Origin: Mesocentrotus franciscanus
Lineage: Eukaryota; Echinodermata; Echinoidea; Camarodonta; Strongylocentrotidae
Length of the DNA: 64,000 nt
NCBI GenBank assembly: GCA_037976565.1
Contig: CP137675.1
Span: 16,974,992 to 17,038,991, forward strand
Reading direction: 5' to 3'
In this document: positions 25,480 through 38,300 of the stretch, piece after piece
Numbering within the stretch: position 1 is the stretch's first letter
Layout: every line of letters begins with the position of its first letter
Made by a program: the position numbers and the translations under genes
The notes under the pieces: generated by a model
Databases searched by the model: none
What the model saw: only the letters and a program-made list of their open reading frames with translations
What the model was told of the DNA's origin: nothing

Positions 25480-25754
25480 TTCTCTCTCTCTCTCTATATA
25501 TATATATATGTCGCTTCTATATCCCTCTCATTCCCCCTCTCTCTACCTCTTCTGTACCTCTTCTCTCCTCTCTTCTCTCTTCTCTCTCCCTCACTCTCTC
25601 TAATTCTGTCTGATCCATTCTCTCTCGTTATTTATAATATATGCCTCCTCTCTCAATCTTTATAATTATATCTCCCCCTTTCTTTCCCTTTCTCTTTATT
25701 TCTCTACCCCATACCATTTTACTCTTTCTCTATATTTCTCTTTCGACATTTCTG

Positions 25755-25785
<31 letters not shown>

Positions 25786-26106
25786 AATTTATCACTCATC
25801 CCCTTCCTCTTTCTAAATCCATATCACTTGTTAGCCTCTCTAGTTCTCTTTCGGTCTGTCTGACTGTCTTTCTTTCTCATACACACACCTCTTACTCGAT
25901 CCGCTCTTACTACCTCCCCTAATTCCTCTTTCTTTCGCTCCAACTTTCTGTCTCTTCATATCTTTCTCTCCATTTGTTTGTCTCTCTCCCTCCCTCAAAT
26001 CCACTTCCTTTTTCTTTCTCTCTCTATTTCTCTCTTCTTTCTGTACCCCTCTCGCCTTTTCCCTCTCGAACTCCCTCTCGACCACCCTCTTTCTCTCTTC
26101 TCTATC

Positions 26107-26145
<39 letters not shown>

Positions 26146-26345
26146 GTATAGTAGTATCCCTTCTCTCTCTTTCTCTATATTGATCCCTCACTATATACTC
26201 TCTCTCTCTCTCTCTCTCTCTCTCCTGTATAGTAGTATCCCTTCTCTCTCTTTCTCTATATTGATCCCTCACTATATACTCTCTCTCTCTCTCTCTCGCC
26301 ATCTATCATTCATTTTTCTTTCTCTACAACTTTCTTTCTCTCTCT
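25480..26345. repeat. CT-rich simple-sequence block with an 80 bp duplication
   Basis: Long (CT)n and pyrimidine-rich sequence. An 80 bp unit (CCTGTATAGTAGTATCCCTT, then TATTGATCCCTCACTATATA) occurs twice in tandem at about 26143-26300. Frames rich in Ser/Leu or Arg/Glu here are not genes. Confidence 0.9.
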
Positions 26346-26924
26346 TTCTGGAATTGAGATAGGGCCTATGCCCTAATTAAGTTATTTGATGCACAAAAAT
26401 ACAATAAAAACAACAACTTCAAATTGATAGTAGCCTATATATAACACATTATGAAGCTCGAAATAAACTTACTTTCAGATATAGGCATATTTGCAACCTG
26501 GTTTATGCCCACTAAACGCATATTGAAAGACATTTGTTTTTTGCTGTCCAGACTGATAATCTTCAAGTTACCCATTTCTCAAACTGAAAGATTAATAACA
26601 AGTACTGTCCACTGTCAAGTGAAAAGATGAAGTAATGTAGATGTATTAAATTGACATACATTGTTGTTCTTCTTCGCAATAACGCTGAAATACATCGGAT
26701 ACATTTGATAAATTGGAATCCATCGTGAATATTCTGATGATTCTCCCAACGCTTATCAAGATGATGTGTGCCTCTTCTCACATCACCACATGCACGTGCT
26801 CATTTATCATGTCGCAAGTTTATTTACAAAATCATTTACGCGTGTCCTGAGAAGTTTCCAGGAATAGTCTACGGGCGCTGACTCTTACAAAAGTTTATGC
26901 TATTTATTAGATAACCAGAGAGGT

Positions 26925-27800
26925 AGATAACAAATTAGAAGTTCACATTCACGTAATAGGAACATATTTTTTTTGGTTAGGGTTATGTAGATGAGGATGA
27001 GGATGATGATATTTTCAATATTTTAGTTGGTACTTATGTCACATTAGTTTCATGTTTTGTACTATAATAATTACATGTATGTTACAATAAATTATTGCAT
27101 GAATTCTGTATATAAACATTGTTGTAAATAACTTTTATCTTATGATATGAACAAATAAAGTCCCTCGAAAGAGGATAAATAGAAAGAAGAAAAAAATAAT
27201 CACAAAAACGATAGAAGTTCTAATTCACGTGATATAGAACCAAAGTTTTTGGGGAGTTATGTAAATGAGGATGATATGTATGGCAAGGATAACTAGAACC
27301 ACAAAACGATAGAAGCTCTCATTCACGTGATAGGACCATAGCTTTTGTTGGGGTTATGTAAATGAGGATGATTATGTTTGGCAAGGATAATGATAATCAC
27401 AAAACGATAGAAGTTCTAATTCATGTGATATATAACCATTTTTTTTTTTGGTTTTGTTTTTTTGTTGGGGGGGGGTATGTAAATGAGGATGATATGTATG
27501 GCCATGATAATTGATAATTATAATCACAAAACGATAGAAGTTCTCATTCACGTGATAGGACCATAGCTTTTGTTGGGGTTATGTAAATGAGGATGATTAT
27601 GTTTGGCAAGGATAATGATAATCACAAAACGATAGAAGTTCTCATTCACGTGATAACCATTTTTTTTTTTGGGGGAGGGGTTTATGTAAATGAGGATGAT
27701 ATATATGGCAAGGATAATAATAATCACATAAGCGATAGAAGTTCTCATTCACGTGATATATAACCATTTTTGGTTGTGGGGGTATGTAAATGAGGATGAT
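26925..27800. repeat. Tandem array, unit about 100-130 bp
   Basis: Six to seven units carry ACGATAGAAGTTCTCATTCA, CGTGATA, then a T/G-rich spacer, TATGTAAATGAGGATGAT and GGCAAGGATAAT. The first unit (about 26935) is more diverged and separated from the rest. Length varies in the T-rich and G-rich spacer. Confidence 0.9.
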
Positions 27801-27888
27801 TATATGCCTGAGTCAAAACGTTTAGCATTTCTGGCTCCGTTTAACCGTTATTTTCGTGCAGTTTGTTACATGTGTATTGTTTTTGTTT

Positions 27889-28270
27889 TGAGACTTCATT
27901 GCCGATACATACGGAACTCCTAAATAAATAATTATTGACGAGATTTCATTGCCGATACGGACATCTGAAAACAATAATTATTGGCAAGACTTCGTTGCCC
28001 GTACGGAGATCTAAAAACAATAGTTATATTGGCGGGACTTCATTGCCGACACGGAGATCAGAAAACAATAATTATTGGCAAGACTTCGTTGCCCGAACAG
28101 AGATCTAAAAACAATACCTATTGGCAAGACTTCATTGCCCGTACGAAGATCTAAAAACTATAATTATTGGCAAGACTTCGTTGCCCTTACGGAGATCTAA
28201 AAACAATAATTATTGACGGGACTTCATTGCCGACACGGAGATCAGAAAAAAATAATTATTGGCAAGGATC
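27889..28270. repeat. Tandem array, eight units of about 46 bp
   Basis: Units of the form GACTTCATTGCCGATACGG, AGATCTAAAAACAATAATTATTGGCA repeat eight times head to tail. Two alternating variants (TTCATTGCCGACACGG and TTCGTTGCCCGTACGG) suggest partial higher-order structure. Confidence 0.9.
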
Positions 28271-28676
28271 GATCATAGTACTATGGACCATCTACAACAG
28301 TAGATGGCGCTAGTATACAACAACATGGGCTGGTTTATATACAGGCGGCTTGGAACTAATAATTGATTTATTAATTACTGTTTAATTCACTAAAAAAATG
28401 TATGTATTTCAGCAGTGGAGATTGGTTTAAGATATTCCTATAGCATCTTGTTATAACATCAAAGAGTTTCAGATTAATTCAATATTTTTACCAACACTTT
28501 GTAATACCTTTAATTACTGAACGTAGAATATTTGGTACAATTTTGACCAATTCCTACTATAGGGGAACGTTATACAACCAATCACTTAATTTTATACCAA
28601 ATTTTTGATACGATAAACAATTCTGTGAATCTTTTATTTTATAAAAGAGGTATTTTAATACTACAAAATGTAGCTA

Positions 28677-28977
28677 CAGGCGCGGATCCAGGATTTCCTA
28701 GACGGGGTGGGGGCACAAAGGGGGCACAATTTTTCTCCGCAAATTTGAAAATCGCGCCGGCCGAAAATTCGCTCAGTGGGGGATGGGGGATGGGGGGATG
28801 GGGGAGGGTAGTGAGCCAATTTTTTTTTGCACCCGAAAATTGGAAAATTGGAAAATCGCGCCGGCCGGAGATTCGCTCAGTGGGGGTTGGGAGGTAGTGA
28901 GCACTAATTTTTTTTTTTTTTTTTTTTTGGCCGGGGCGTCCGGGGCACGTGCCCCTGTGCCCCTGGATCCGCCACTG
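28677..28977. mobile_element. 301 bp non-autonomous element, GGATCC-type ends
   Basis: The ends CAGGCGCGGATCCAGG and CCTGGATCCGCCACTG match those of the hAT-type element at 22058-23445. The flanks share AGCTA (28672-28676, 28978-28982), shorter than the expected 8 bp. The interior carries a duplicated AAAATCGCGCCGGCCG block. There is no coding capacity. Confidence 0.75.
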
Positions 28978-29035
28978 AGCTAATACTCGAAACCGAGAAT
29001 ATTTACCTTTATTCTGCTCTGCAACATTAATTCGG

Positions 29036-29450
29036 CTACTGGTCATCTTTAGATAGTTTGGGGCTGTAGCTTGGGCAATTCCTTCGCCAATGGCCATTCT
29101 TTCCACAGGCAAAACAGAAGTCGGTTGCCTTGGGTCCTGATTTGTAACTAGGATTGAATGGTCTAGGATATGTGGCATTATGACGCATTGGGCCACGAAA
29201 ATTATTGTTGGCATAATTAGCTATATACGCTGGATTAGCGGGAGAAGCCACTGGTCTTCTTGCTTGACATATGCTTGCTCTTTTGGGTTGATTTAACATC
29301 AGACTTTTTCTTTCTCAGGGCTGCCGCTCTAGCTTGAGCAAAACGAATTTTCTTGTCATCCTCACTATTTTCAGCCAGATCATCAGCCAGATATTCATCT
29401 ACAGCCAGCCAACCCGCTTCAGACTTGTCTGCAAGTTTGACAAGCTTAAC
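29036..29450 (-). pseudogene. Retroelement gag fragment with CCHC zinc knuckle
   Basis: Two overlapping minus-strand frames make up one broken protein. The upstream part (29450 to about 29230) reads an acidic and lysine-rich segment with the words [13 protein letters not shown] and [14 protein letters not shown]. The downstream part (29299-29036) ends with the zinc knuckle CFACGKNGHWRRNC (C-x2-C-x4-H-x4-C). A one-base shift separates the two frames. This layout resembles gag-like proteins of DIRS-type or related retroelements. No reverse transcriptase lies nearby. The fragment is squeezed between two MITEs, and its upstream end stops at the next MITE. Confidence 0.6.
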
Positions 29451-29451
29451 C

Positions 29452-29697
29452 CCGTGTCCACACCCAACACTTTCCGTGATTAGGGGTGATTATTTGTACC
29501 GTTTCGGGATAGTTATACCGTTTCGGGATAGTTATACGATGAAACTGTGTGTGTGCATGGACGCTTACTAACGATACGTCGTATAACGAAACGTCGTATA
29601 ACGAAACGCGGGTTTGGGCATCGTTTCGAACTAGAACTCAATAAAGAATCACGTCTAATCACGCCTAATCACGGAATGTGTTGTGTGTGGACGTAAC
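29452..29697. mobile_element. MITE with GTGTCCACAC ends
   Basis: CGTGTCCACACCCAACACTTTCCGTGATTAG on the left pairs with CTAATCACGGAATGTGTTGTGTGTGGACG on the right. The middle contains CGTTTCGGGATAGTTATA repeats and TCGTATAACGAAACG. It is non-coding. Confidence 0.75.
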
Positions 29698-29814
29698 TAG
29701 ATAATTAACTGTATAACTGGGCGGGGCACCTCGCGCGAAAGGAGACCTGACCTCTCATTTCCGCTTCCATTTCATGACCGCAGTAGCAAACTGCGCACCT
29801 ATACGACATTTCGC

Positions 29815-29990
29815 TGTAGAGTTTCGGGAATACTTTCTTGTGTGTGTGGACACCATGGAATTTATACGATGATTCTTTATACGACGTTTCTTGTGTGTGG
29901 ACACACTGAAATTGATACGATGATTCTTTATACGACGTTTCGTTATAGAGTTTTGGGATACATTTTGTTGTGTGTGGACACGCTGTATGT
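29815..29990. repeat. Direct repeats related to the adjacent MITE
   Basis: TTATACGATGATTCTTTATACGACGTTTC (TTGATACGATG.. in the second copy), together with TGTGTGTGGACAC, occurs twice to three times. These words also form the interior and ends of the MITE at 29452, so this is probably a rearranged relative. Confidence 0.65.
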
Positions 29991-30009
29991 TGTGTAACTT
30001 CAAGGACGT

Positions 30010-33000
30010 TAATTAAATGCCATAGTGTATTGGTAACGCCCCTCTGACTTTCAAGGGATAGTATCACGTAGAAACGTTCCTTTTTCACCATGCAGTATTC
30101 ATCTGTATTACAAAGTTTAAACCTAATTTGCTGTGCACAAGTATAATGCTTGTAGAAGTCATCTTCGTTTTTAGAGGAAAAACAACAACTATGGTACCAT
30201 GACATTCAGGGGTGGTAAAACTGTCTGTAATTGTTCAAAGAAGTAGAAGAAACAAAACACTCAAATATTTTACATGGACTATTAGTCTTTAAAAAATAAT
30301 CAAAATTTAAATCAAGATCGAGGGATCACCTGCTTCAGATCAACCGACAAAGTTGATCTGTTCTTCCTCGGGGTCCCAATTATAAACACATTGAAAAATT
30401 TAATACAATGGAAGAAAATCAGCTGAGAATATCAATTTAGAAACCTGTTTTCATTTTATTAATTTATTGTATAACAGGACATCATATTTAAAAGCACACA
30501 GTTACATCAGAAAATTAAGATTCAGAGTTCAGAAACATCTCCTGCGGTGTTTTAACTAAAGAGATAAATGTATAACGGTTAAGGGGGAAAACATAGTAGC
30601 TTTAATCTGAATGAATAAACCATTATATACCGGAAATTTAGTTACTACAAGAGAGGCTTCACTTTGTCTCGGTATACATACTGCCCATGCTCTGTTTTAG
30701 ACATATAATTTTGGTGTGCCGCTTGAAGTGTAGTGTACCAGTTTGTTTGATTTGACAACCATACGGTGGTAGAATTTGACAAAGAAACCTTTATACACTT
30801 TGATTGGTATGTTATGGGATATGAATATTGAGTTATTTGTGCAATGATGTTCCACTGCATTGAATCATTGAAACAAAAAGCAGTCTGATAATTAAACAAG
30901 ACAATCATTAAAGGGCATTGGAGAGGCACTCATTTTGTCTCCTTTGTGTGTTTTGGTATAGAGAAGGAGACATGTGTTTAAGTGTTAATATATATTGTCT
31001 ACTGTCATTAGCTAGATATATGTCAATTTTTATTGATAGTTATCTGAGACCACTGAAGGTAGTATATAGTAAGTGGGATTGTGTTTTCAGGGTTTACAAT
31101 ATTGTGTATTCAGATATCTTTTCATACTTCTGTGAAACTGGTTACTTTTGTAACCTGAAATTATTTCAATTCTAAAACTTCCATTGACTTTGCATTAGTT
31201 TTCGTGCAAGTAACAGCTTCATGTTTTTCAAGAAATTGTGCTGCCTGATCATCATCGAGAAATGTGCAAACTTTGTTTCACAGCAAAACATGCTGCCGAA
31301 GAGAACATTTATGTAAACTATTTAACAAGCAATAATGAATTTATTTAAAGCATATTGATGATTCTTGTACCTATATGGTATACTGTCTAGACCATGCAAG
31401 GCTAGGAAATCAGTGTATAAACTGTTGTCAATTTATTGAAACTACAGGACCATTAATGCATTTTCATGACTTAAAAAACAAACTTAGTAATTTTTATGGG
31501 TTAAGCTAAGAATTGGGTTTCAATCACCGGTCTGAATAAAGAAAATGAATATACAGTCAAACCTGCTTTAGTGACCACCTGTCTACAAAGACCACCTGTC
31601 TACAAAGACCACTTTTTTTGTTTCCCTTGAAAATGGTTTCTCATTGAAACATGTACTAAGAACCTGAATACAAAGATAATAGACATGACTGTATAAAAGA
31701 ATGCTGCTTATTCATGCTGATAATCATGTTTTTAATACTGATGTGATGTAGTGAAGACTTTCTGAAATCATAGAACATGATAAACACATCATTGTGAGTC
31801 TTTGAATACTTCCAGCTTAGTTGTGTAACTTCGTAGATTCTAAATGTAATTATGAAAACATGTGTTTTCCACAGTGCAGATTAGTAACTTGCATTTTAAT
31901 TGTTACATGTTTTTCTAATACTAGTGTATTTCTTATACCCAAGTACTTAAAATCATGTATTTATATTCAATACAATATTCAAATTGAGCCCTACATTTGG
32001 TTGAAATATTATCCTGATTTAATATATTTCATGAATTTCATATACCTTAGATAGCTTTTAAAATCATCTACTATTGTTTCAACACTCAATACTGTCATCA
32101 CTATAACATGTATAATCAAACCATACTTAAAATATAAGTGTTCTATCAAATTGATTCATCTTAAAATTGTTCGGATACAAAGCTACTGTTTTGTATAAAT
32201 GAAAAGGATGGTTTACAATGTCATTTCCAATCAAGAAGTTGTCAAGTACAGGATAAGGCGACCGTTCCAATCATTTTTTCATCATGTTTTTCAGTAAGCA
32301 ATTATTTCACCTATTTCACCTAAATCATCCTTTTTTACTCACTGGAACCTGGAGTTTATAACCCTCCATAAAATATGGTGCTTCACTTTATAATGTTTGC
32401 ATGCTACATTATTCTTTCAATCATGATATTCAATAATGTATCATCAGTTGATTTGTAAATAAATGTTTTGTATTTATCTTTGTTGTAACATGATAATTGT
32501 ACAGTTTTATGTATAACTAACTCCATTTCTTGTTTAACGCTAATCTGTAAAGTATAGAATATCATGTAAAACATTCATATTTATGTACAGTAAGTTTAAA
32601 AGACCCTCTTATTATCATTATGGATGGTTTAACAACGATTGAGATTTATTAATACAGTGCTTTCTTTTCACTCAACTTGTTTTTTTTTTTTTTTTTTTTT
32701 TTTGGGGGGGGGTCAGAAAGACCAGTTCCCATGAGTAAATTCAATAACCCGTTTGAAAACAGAAGATAATAACGAGAGATATATTTTGCCGTAACTCCAA
32801 ATTTATTGCACTTTTCATATACAATTACCAAGATGGAAAAAAACATGCAAGAATCTTCCTTAAAATATTGGCATATTTTGTACAAATAATCAAAGAACTC
32901 AGAAGAAGTAAATTGTAGAGTGTTCTATAATAGCTTCATGTAGTATACATAAAATATACAAATCTTTTTTCGTATTCAATGACATATTCAAAATACAATA

Positions 33001-33400
33001 TCTCTTATATTCTTTGTTTTTAATACTTACATCTGATGATCACTATGTGTGCTATTGTTTTCCTTTGGCAAGTATTACACTACACTTAAAAACGTTACAC
33101 AACTAAAAAATAAGTAACCTGTAACGTTTTTGTACTGCAGTGTACCATGTGTGAGTTTTCTTTTGTGCCTTAAGTCTGTTTTTCAGTGCTTTATGCAAAC
33201 AGGTGCAAATGTTGATATTCGTGAGTGTGCTGTTTTTTAAGTTTCTAACAAGTCATATTTATATTCTTCTATCAACATTGTCTCTACACAAATTGAAGAG
33301 GTTTAACGGTTTATACAAAATGCGCTGTTTAAAAATAGGCTGTTGTGAGTCTAAACATATAATGTTGAAGTTTCATATGTTTCCATTCATTTTTTTACAG
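30010..33400. other. Repeat-poor AT-rich stretch
   Basis: Apart from a dispersed-repeat end at about 31553, I find no repeats and no coding exon. The plus strand has features of an untranslated or non-coding transcript region (T-rich, with TTTGTAAATAAATGTTTTG near 32454 as a possible poly(A) signal). A (T)n-G run lies at 32680-32712. This is speculative. Confidence 0.3.
31553..31640. mobile_element. Dispersed repeat end (ACAGTCAAACCTG)
   Basis: ACAGTCAAACCTGCTTTAGTGACCACC and two direct copies of TGTCTACAAAGACCACC have the form of a DNA-transposon inverted terminus. The opposite end was not found. Confidence 0.4.
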
Positions 33401-33414
33401 TTTGTGTGACACTT

Positions 33415-33667
33415 TCAATGTTTTATTTGGGGATGTATGTCGTACCTTTTGTAAACATGTAAATAAATCACCGCGTTGGTGAAAGCTGAATATGTATCTA
33501 AACGCTTGTACTTCATTTTATTTCTATATGTTCTATTCTTAAATCCACTACAAGAAGCTGGCCTGTATACCATGAGATTAAGAGATCCATTCTTCCTTCT
33601 CTCTATCTTGATCATAAGTTCATCATTTATTAGTTCATCTTCGTTTCCCTCTGTTCTACTAATCTCT
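33415..33667 (-). CDS. Possible alternative terminal exon (unconfirmed)
   Basis: A minus-strand open segment is preceded by the acceptor-like TTGTTGTAG and ends at a stop at 33415. Its first base joins in the same phase as the channel's last exon (exon 22 ends in CG, then A here), giving 84 codons including the stop. The peptide is basic (IERRKNGSLNLMVYRP) and matches nothing I recognise. It lies 1.6 kb downstream of the normal stop. It could be an alternative last exon, an exon of another gene, or chance. Confidence 0.2.
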
Positions 33668-34880
33668 CTACAACAATAAAACAAAAGTGGTTCATTAATA
33701 GTAATAATGAAACATGTTTGTTATATAATATCATAACCATATAGAATCATTGCCATACTATGATAATTTCATTGATAAATTCAGGGCTAAAAATATGACA
33801 AATATCGAATAATCTAGGCGATATACGTTTTAAGGCACTGAACTATAATAACACAAAACAAGTTAAATATATAGAATATATACACACATTATCATCACAT
33901 AGATATCATACTCGTTTAAAGTTTTAGAGACTTGAACAAACTTTGTTGATAATTCCATTTTCTAAGGGTTACGACACAAAGGGTACAGCCCAGTTGAATG
34001 AAAGCCCTGTAGGCTACAGGCCAATGATTCCGAATGTCCCCTAGACCGAACATTCCGGTCTCGTGAACCCTCCACATTACTGCCACAATGTCCATGGGAC
34101 CAAATAAAGATCGGTCTCATGGGCCGTGTATAGAGTCATAGAATGGTAAAAACAATATTGCACTTCCCAAATCGTAGTATATACAAAAATATCATGGTTG
34201 AATACTGCTCGTAGTTGTGGTATGAATAAGATCAAAATAATATAAAACAGGAAAGTAGGGGTAACAATCTATGGGGACTGAGAAATGAAGACACCCCCAC
34301 GGAAAGCTTCCAGAAATTTTGAAGATAATACATTTGTAGTAAAAAAAAAAATACCAACAAAAGTACTAGGCCTAAAGCTAAACGATAATTAAAATAGGAA
34401 TGTCATGAGAAATAGGTATATTATTAGAATACAATTTTACCATTATAAGCCTCATACATATAGAGCTCTTAAAGGGAAAGTTTCAGTATTCAAATTTGGG
34501 AAATCTTCCCTTTCATATTTCTTAAACTGCGGGTGCTTCATAAACTAAATTATACTTCACTTTATTTTGTTGAAATCAACCGCGTGAAGTTGCAGGTTTG
34601 ATAAAGCACCTCTTGTCACCTGTACTGTTCGATTCAATCATCAAAAATATTGCATTATCTATTTCTGACATCGCAACTGCAATGACAATTAAAATATGGA
34701 TGTCATGAGAATACCTCGCGGAATATAAATGTTTGAATATTGCAAAATATCAAGAAAAGCGGGCACACTTGATACTAATACCTTTGCCGCTCAGTCCTTG
34801 ATGCCCTGTATAATTATCTGCATATGCTCTGTATTTCTGTTTATCAGATTGTAAAGTTATCATTTGTATTTATATATGCT

Positions 34881-34886
34881 TTTATT
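34881..34886 (-). promoter_or_regulatory. Candidate poly(A) signal of the TRPM gene
   Basis: AATAAA on the minus strand, about 370 nt downstream of the stop codon at 35256-35258. I did not see an upstream canonical hexamer in the intervening sequence. Confidence 0.35.
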
Positions 34887-35255
34887 GGTATTGAATACGT
34901 TGAGTTTGAATTGAGCCGCTCCCGGGGGTCATATGGGGATAATCGGTGAATAAAATGCGATTCAGGAAGGCCACCGGTTACGGGGAGGATGTGGAAGGGG
35001 TTGCTATCATCTTCTTTTCTTTGTTCTCGTCCCCTATTTCTTTCGCTTCTCTCTTTCCTTTTCCTTCCCTCTTTTCCGCAATATGATTAAGTTCACTTGT
35101 CCTAAATGCTCTCGTATGTAAGTTCACTACAACCCCATTTGCCTTCATCAGTCATGACAAGAAATTGCCGCCGTACAGAAATTTGAAGAAAAAAAAATCC
35201 ATTCAGGATGGAACAGAGGTTGACTCGATGCAGGATGGTAGAGGGCAGCAGAATG

Positions 35256-35391
35256 TTATTGATGATGTGTAACGAAACTCTCGACGGCTTTCTCGAGGTT
35301 CGTCATCCGTTCCGTCAACAAATCCAGTTTTCGTCTTGATTCAGAGTCGTTTCGACAATTCTGTTCCATTTGTTGGGTGAAAGCATCCACT
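35256..35391 (-). CDS. TRPM: TRPM exon 23 (terminal): C-terminal coiled coil and stop
   Basis: Acceptor TAATTCAG precedes base 35391. It codes for residues 1119-1163, a heptad-like helix ([18 protein letters not shown]) matching the C-terminal tetramerising coiled coil of TRPM channels. The TAA stop is at 35256-35258. No enzymatic domain follows. Confidence 0.88.
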
Positions 35392-38300
35392 CTGAATTAG
35401 ATAGAATCAATCAGAAAGAAGAAAAACAACAATGTAAATATTTCAATTATTCAAAGAACATTTATGTTTTACTATTTTATAGAACAGTCCGGACTCGATG
35501 GCCAGCACCATGATCACTGCAACCATTGTAATATCATTTGCCCTTTAATTTGATTAATATCTTATTTATAAAATGCATTCGATATATGAAACGTTAAAAA
35601 TATCAATGCACACATTCAACCAACTGTAGTTAAAAAATTACAATGTATTTATTTTCATTCTCTCTCTCTCTCTCTCTCTCTCCCTCCCTCCTCCCTCCCC
35701 TCTTTCTCCCTCTCCCCCTCTCTCCCCTCTCTCCTTCTCTCTCTCTCTCTTTCTCTCCCCCTCTTCATCTCCCCTCTATCTCCCTCCACCCTCCCCTCTT
35801 TCTCCCTCTCCCTCTCTCCCCTCCTCTCCCCTCCCTCTCTCTCTCTCTCTCTCTCTCTTTCTAGCTGGTTGTTCGAACTGAGGAGCATGCCAACGAAACC
35901 TTCAAATGATCAAACCTGAAGATTTGCGAATGTAGGTCATATCCGCTTGTCGGTCACGTGATACATGGAGGTCAATGACCTACTATTCTCTCGCTGGAAG
36001 TTCATCATAACAAGTCGCTATTGCATGCAAACAAGGGCATACCCGGATGTGATAGTAATCATCGAATTATAATAATCATCGTAATTTTAAGGGGGAATAG
36101 GTACAAGTTACAATGAACATACTGCAAATCATATGTCAAATAATATGTTCGGATTAAGATTGCCAACAACATTGTAGGAGAAGGATTGTGAAGGCAAAGC
36201 AATCAATTCTATTACTGGATTTCAGACCTTGATCTTAACAAGCTATCCCTCAAAATCTTTCAGATATTTTTCATGAGCTTACCGTTCACTGATGTGTTCA
36301 ATGGTTCCTCCGATTGACTGTTGCTCCGTCAGGGTGTTCTCTCGCAAGTGATTCTCAACAATGTCTTCTTCAAATCTGTACAGGAGCTGCAATGACTGTT
36401 CATCCATGTGAATTTCTAAAAGGAAGATTTTGGAAAATGAAATAAGATAATATTTTCAATAAAGTTCAATTTAGTGTCATTATATCTCCACCTACCTTGG
36501 ATTTATGGAAAATGAGAAAACTTTACATTATACGGAAAAGTTGTTGTGATTCAACATTTAGTTATGTCTCAGATGGTACAAACTGCCACGGCAGTTCCGA
36601 TTCCTTCTAAAATAATTAAACGTATAAATAAACTGGCTTACACATTTTTATGGAATTCTAAAAAAAGAAAAGGTTAAACGAAACATCTGTCATAATCCTG
36701 AAGTAGAAGGGGGTTGGGAATGATTGACTTAGAGTCGACAATGCCGGTCACTCCGTCTATTATGGATTTATAAGTACTTAAGAGCTGAAAAAAGTGCTTG
36801 GAAATTTTGTTTAAATATTGGATCCAGAAAACTGGGGATTTGCCTCTTTGTTTGCATTTTAATTGCAAAAAGAGCGATATGTATCGTATTTGTAGAAAAA
36901 ACAGTTGCCTGACTTTTATGTTGACATGTTTTGTTCCTGGGCTGAATTTAAATATATTGATATGTTTAAAGTAACAGATATTGAAAATGAAATAATTTGG
37001 TATAATAGCAATATTAAAAATAGGAATGAGTTATTGTATTTTCCAAACTGGATAAGAAACAATATTCTTAAAGTTAAACACGTCTTAGTAAACAGTATCT
37101 GGAAAGAAGTTGATTCCATTTGTATTAAATTTCAAGAAAATGAATTACTTTCCGCCTTCAAATTGGCAAAGTTAAAAAGTGCATTTCCGCATTTTTGGTT
37201 GCAGAAGTTACGTAATAGGATACAATATGTAAATAGTTCACCGTCTGCAGTGGAATCCAGTACAATATAAATGGTAACAGGTGACTCCAGTGATGTAGCG
37301 GGCATGATAGCAAAACACTATTATAATTTGATGTTAGAAAAAAAAAAACAGGATCTGCCGTGCATATATTTTTGGAACGCTTATTTTGATTTACCTAATG
37401 AGTTTAACTGAAAGACGGTGCTTCATTATAAATTTTACTTTATAAATGACAACAGAATTAAGCAGTTTAATTTTGAATTTATTCATAGAATATTACCCAG
37501 TAAAAACAATTTATGTAAATGCATGGAGGGGGATTAAAAATAATGATCTATGTGATATCTGTAAGATCCCAGTTACAACTAACCACCTTCTCCTGGCTTG
37601 TAAGAAGGTTTCCCTTTTTGGGAAGATTGTATCCAAATTAATTGATACTTTGTTTAATTTAAGAATTTTTTGAACGAAAAATTATTTTAATAGGTTATCT
37701 GAAATAGGGAAAAAGAATGAATCTTGTCAATCTTATTTTAAACTTTGCTCAGTTTATTATCTATAGAATCTATATTAGAGAATGTTTTGGAAGTGAAAAG
37801 CACAGGATACATGCTGTATATTTGATAAAAGGATACCATGAATCCAACCAAAACATGTAGAGGTGTCGTGGACGAGTGGATATGTCATCGGACTGTGGAT
37901 CACAAGGTCCGCGGTTCAAGTCCCACTGCGGCACTAATGTCCTTTGGCAAGACATTGATCTACATTTGCCACTCTCCACCCAGGTGTTAAATGGGTACCC
38001 GGTAGGATGCGAAAGCTAATGTGCTTAGATTAGCAAGTGTGCGCTTGTAAAAATGACGCCTGGCTGGAATGCTCCCCAGGGAGTGGAGAATGTGCATACA
38101 TTGTGTGCGGGTAAGCCTGAATCCGATGACCGGGGTAATGATATATATATCTGTAAAGCGCTTTGAGAGGGCCTTCGGTCCTGAAAAGCGCTATATAGAA
38201 CTAACTATTATTATTATTATTATACGATAACAAAGAAAGAATACGATAGGCCGGAGAGAAGCCATCAATTCAAGCATGGACGGTACTATCAAATAACAGA

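Noticed and set aside
27889..28270. CRISPR-like array of repeats
   Set aside because: Units are contiguous without unique spacers, and the DNA is clearly animal genomic sequence.
35643..35888. Ser/Leu/Pro-rich or Arg/Glu-rich proteins over CT/GA tracts (also at 19.7-20.1, 22.0-22.5, 25.4-26.3 and 62.2-62.4 kb)
   Set aside because: These frames are translations of simple repeats. They lack splice sites and have no conserved composition beyond the repeat.
37858..37935. Possible tRNA gene
   Set aside because: The A and B boxes are good, but the acceptor stem is not closed and the same head is followed by the same SINE body at several sites, so it is a SINE head.
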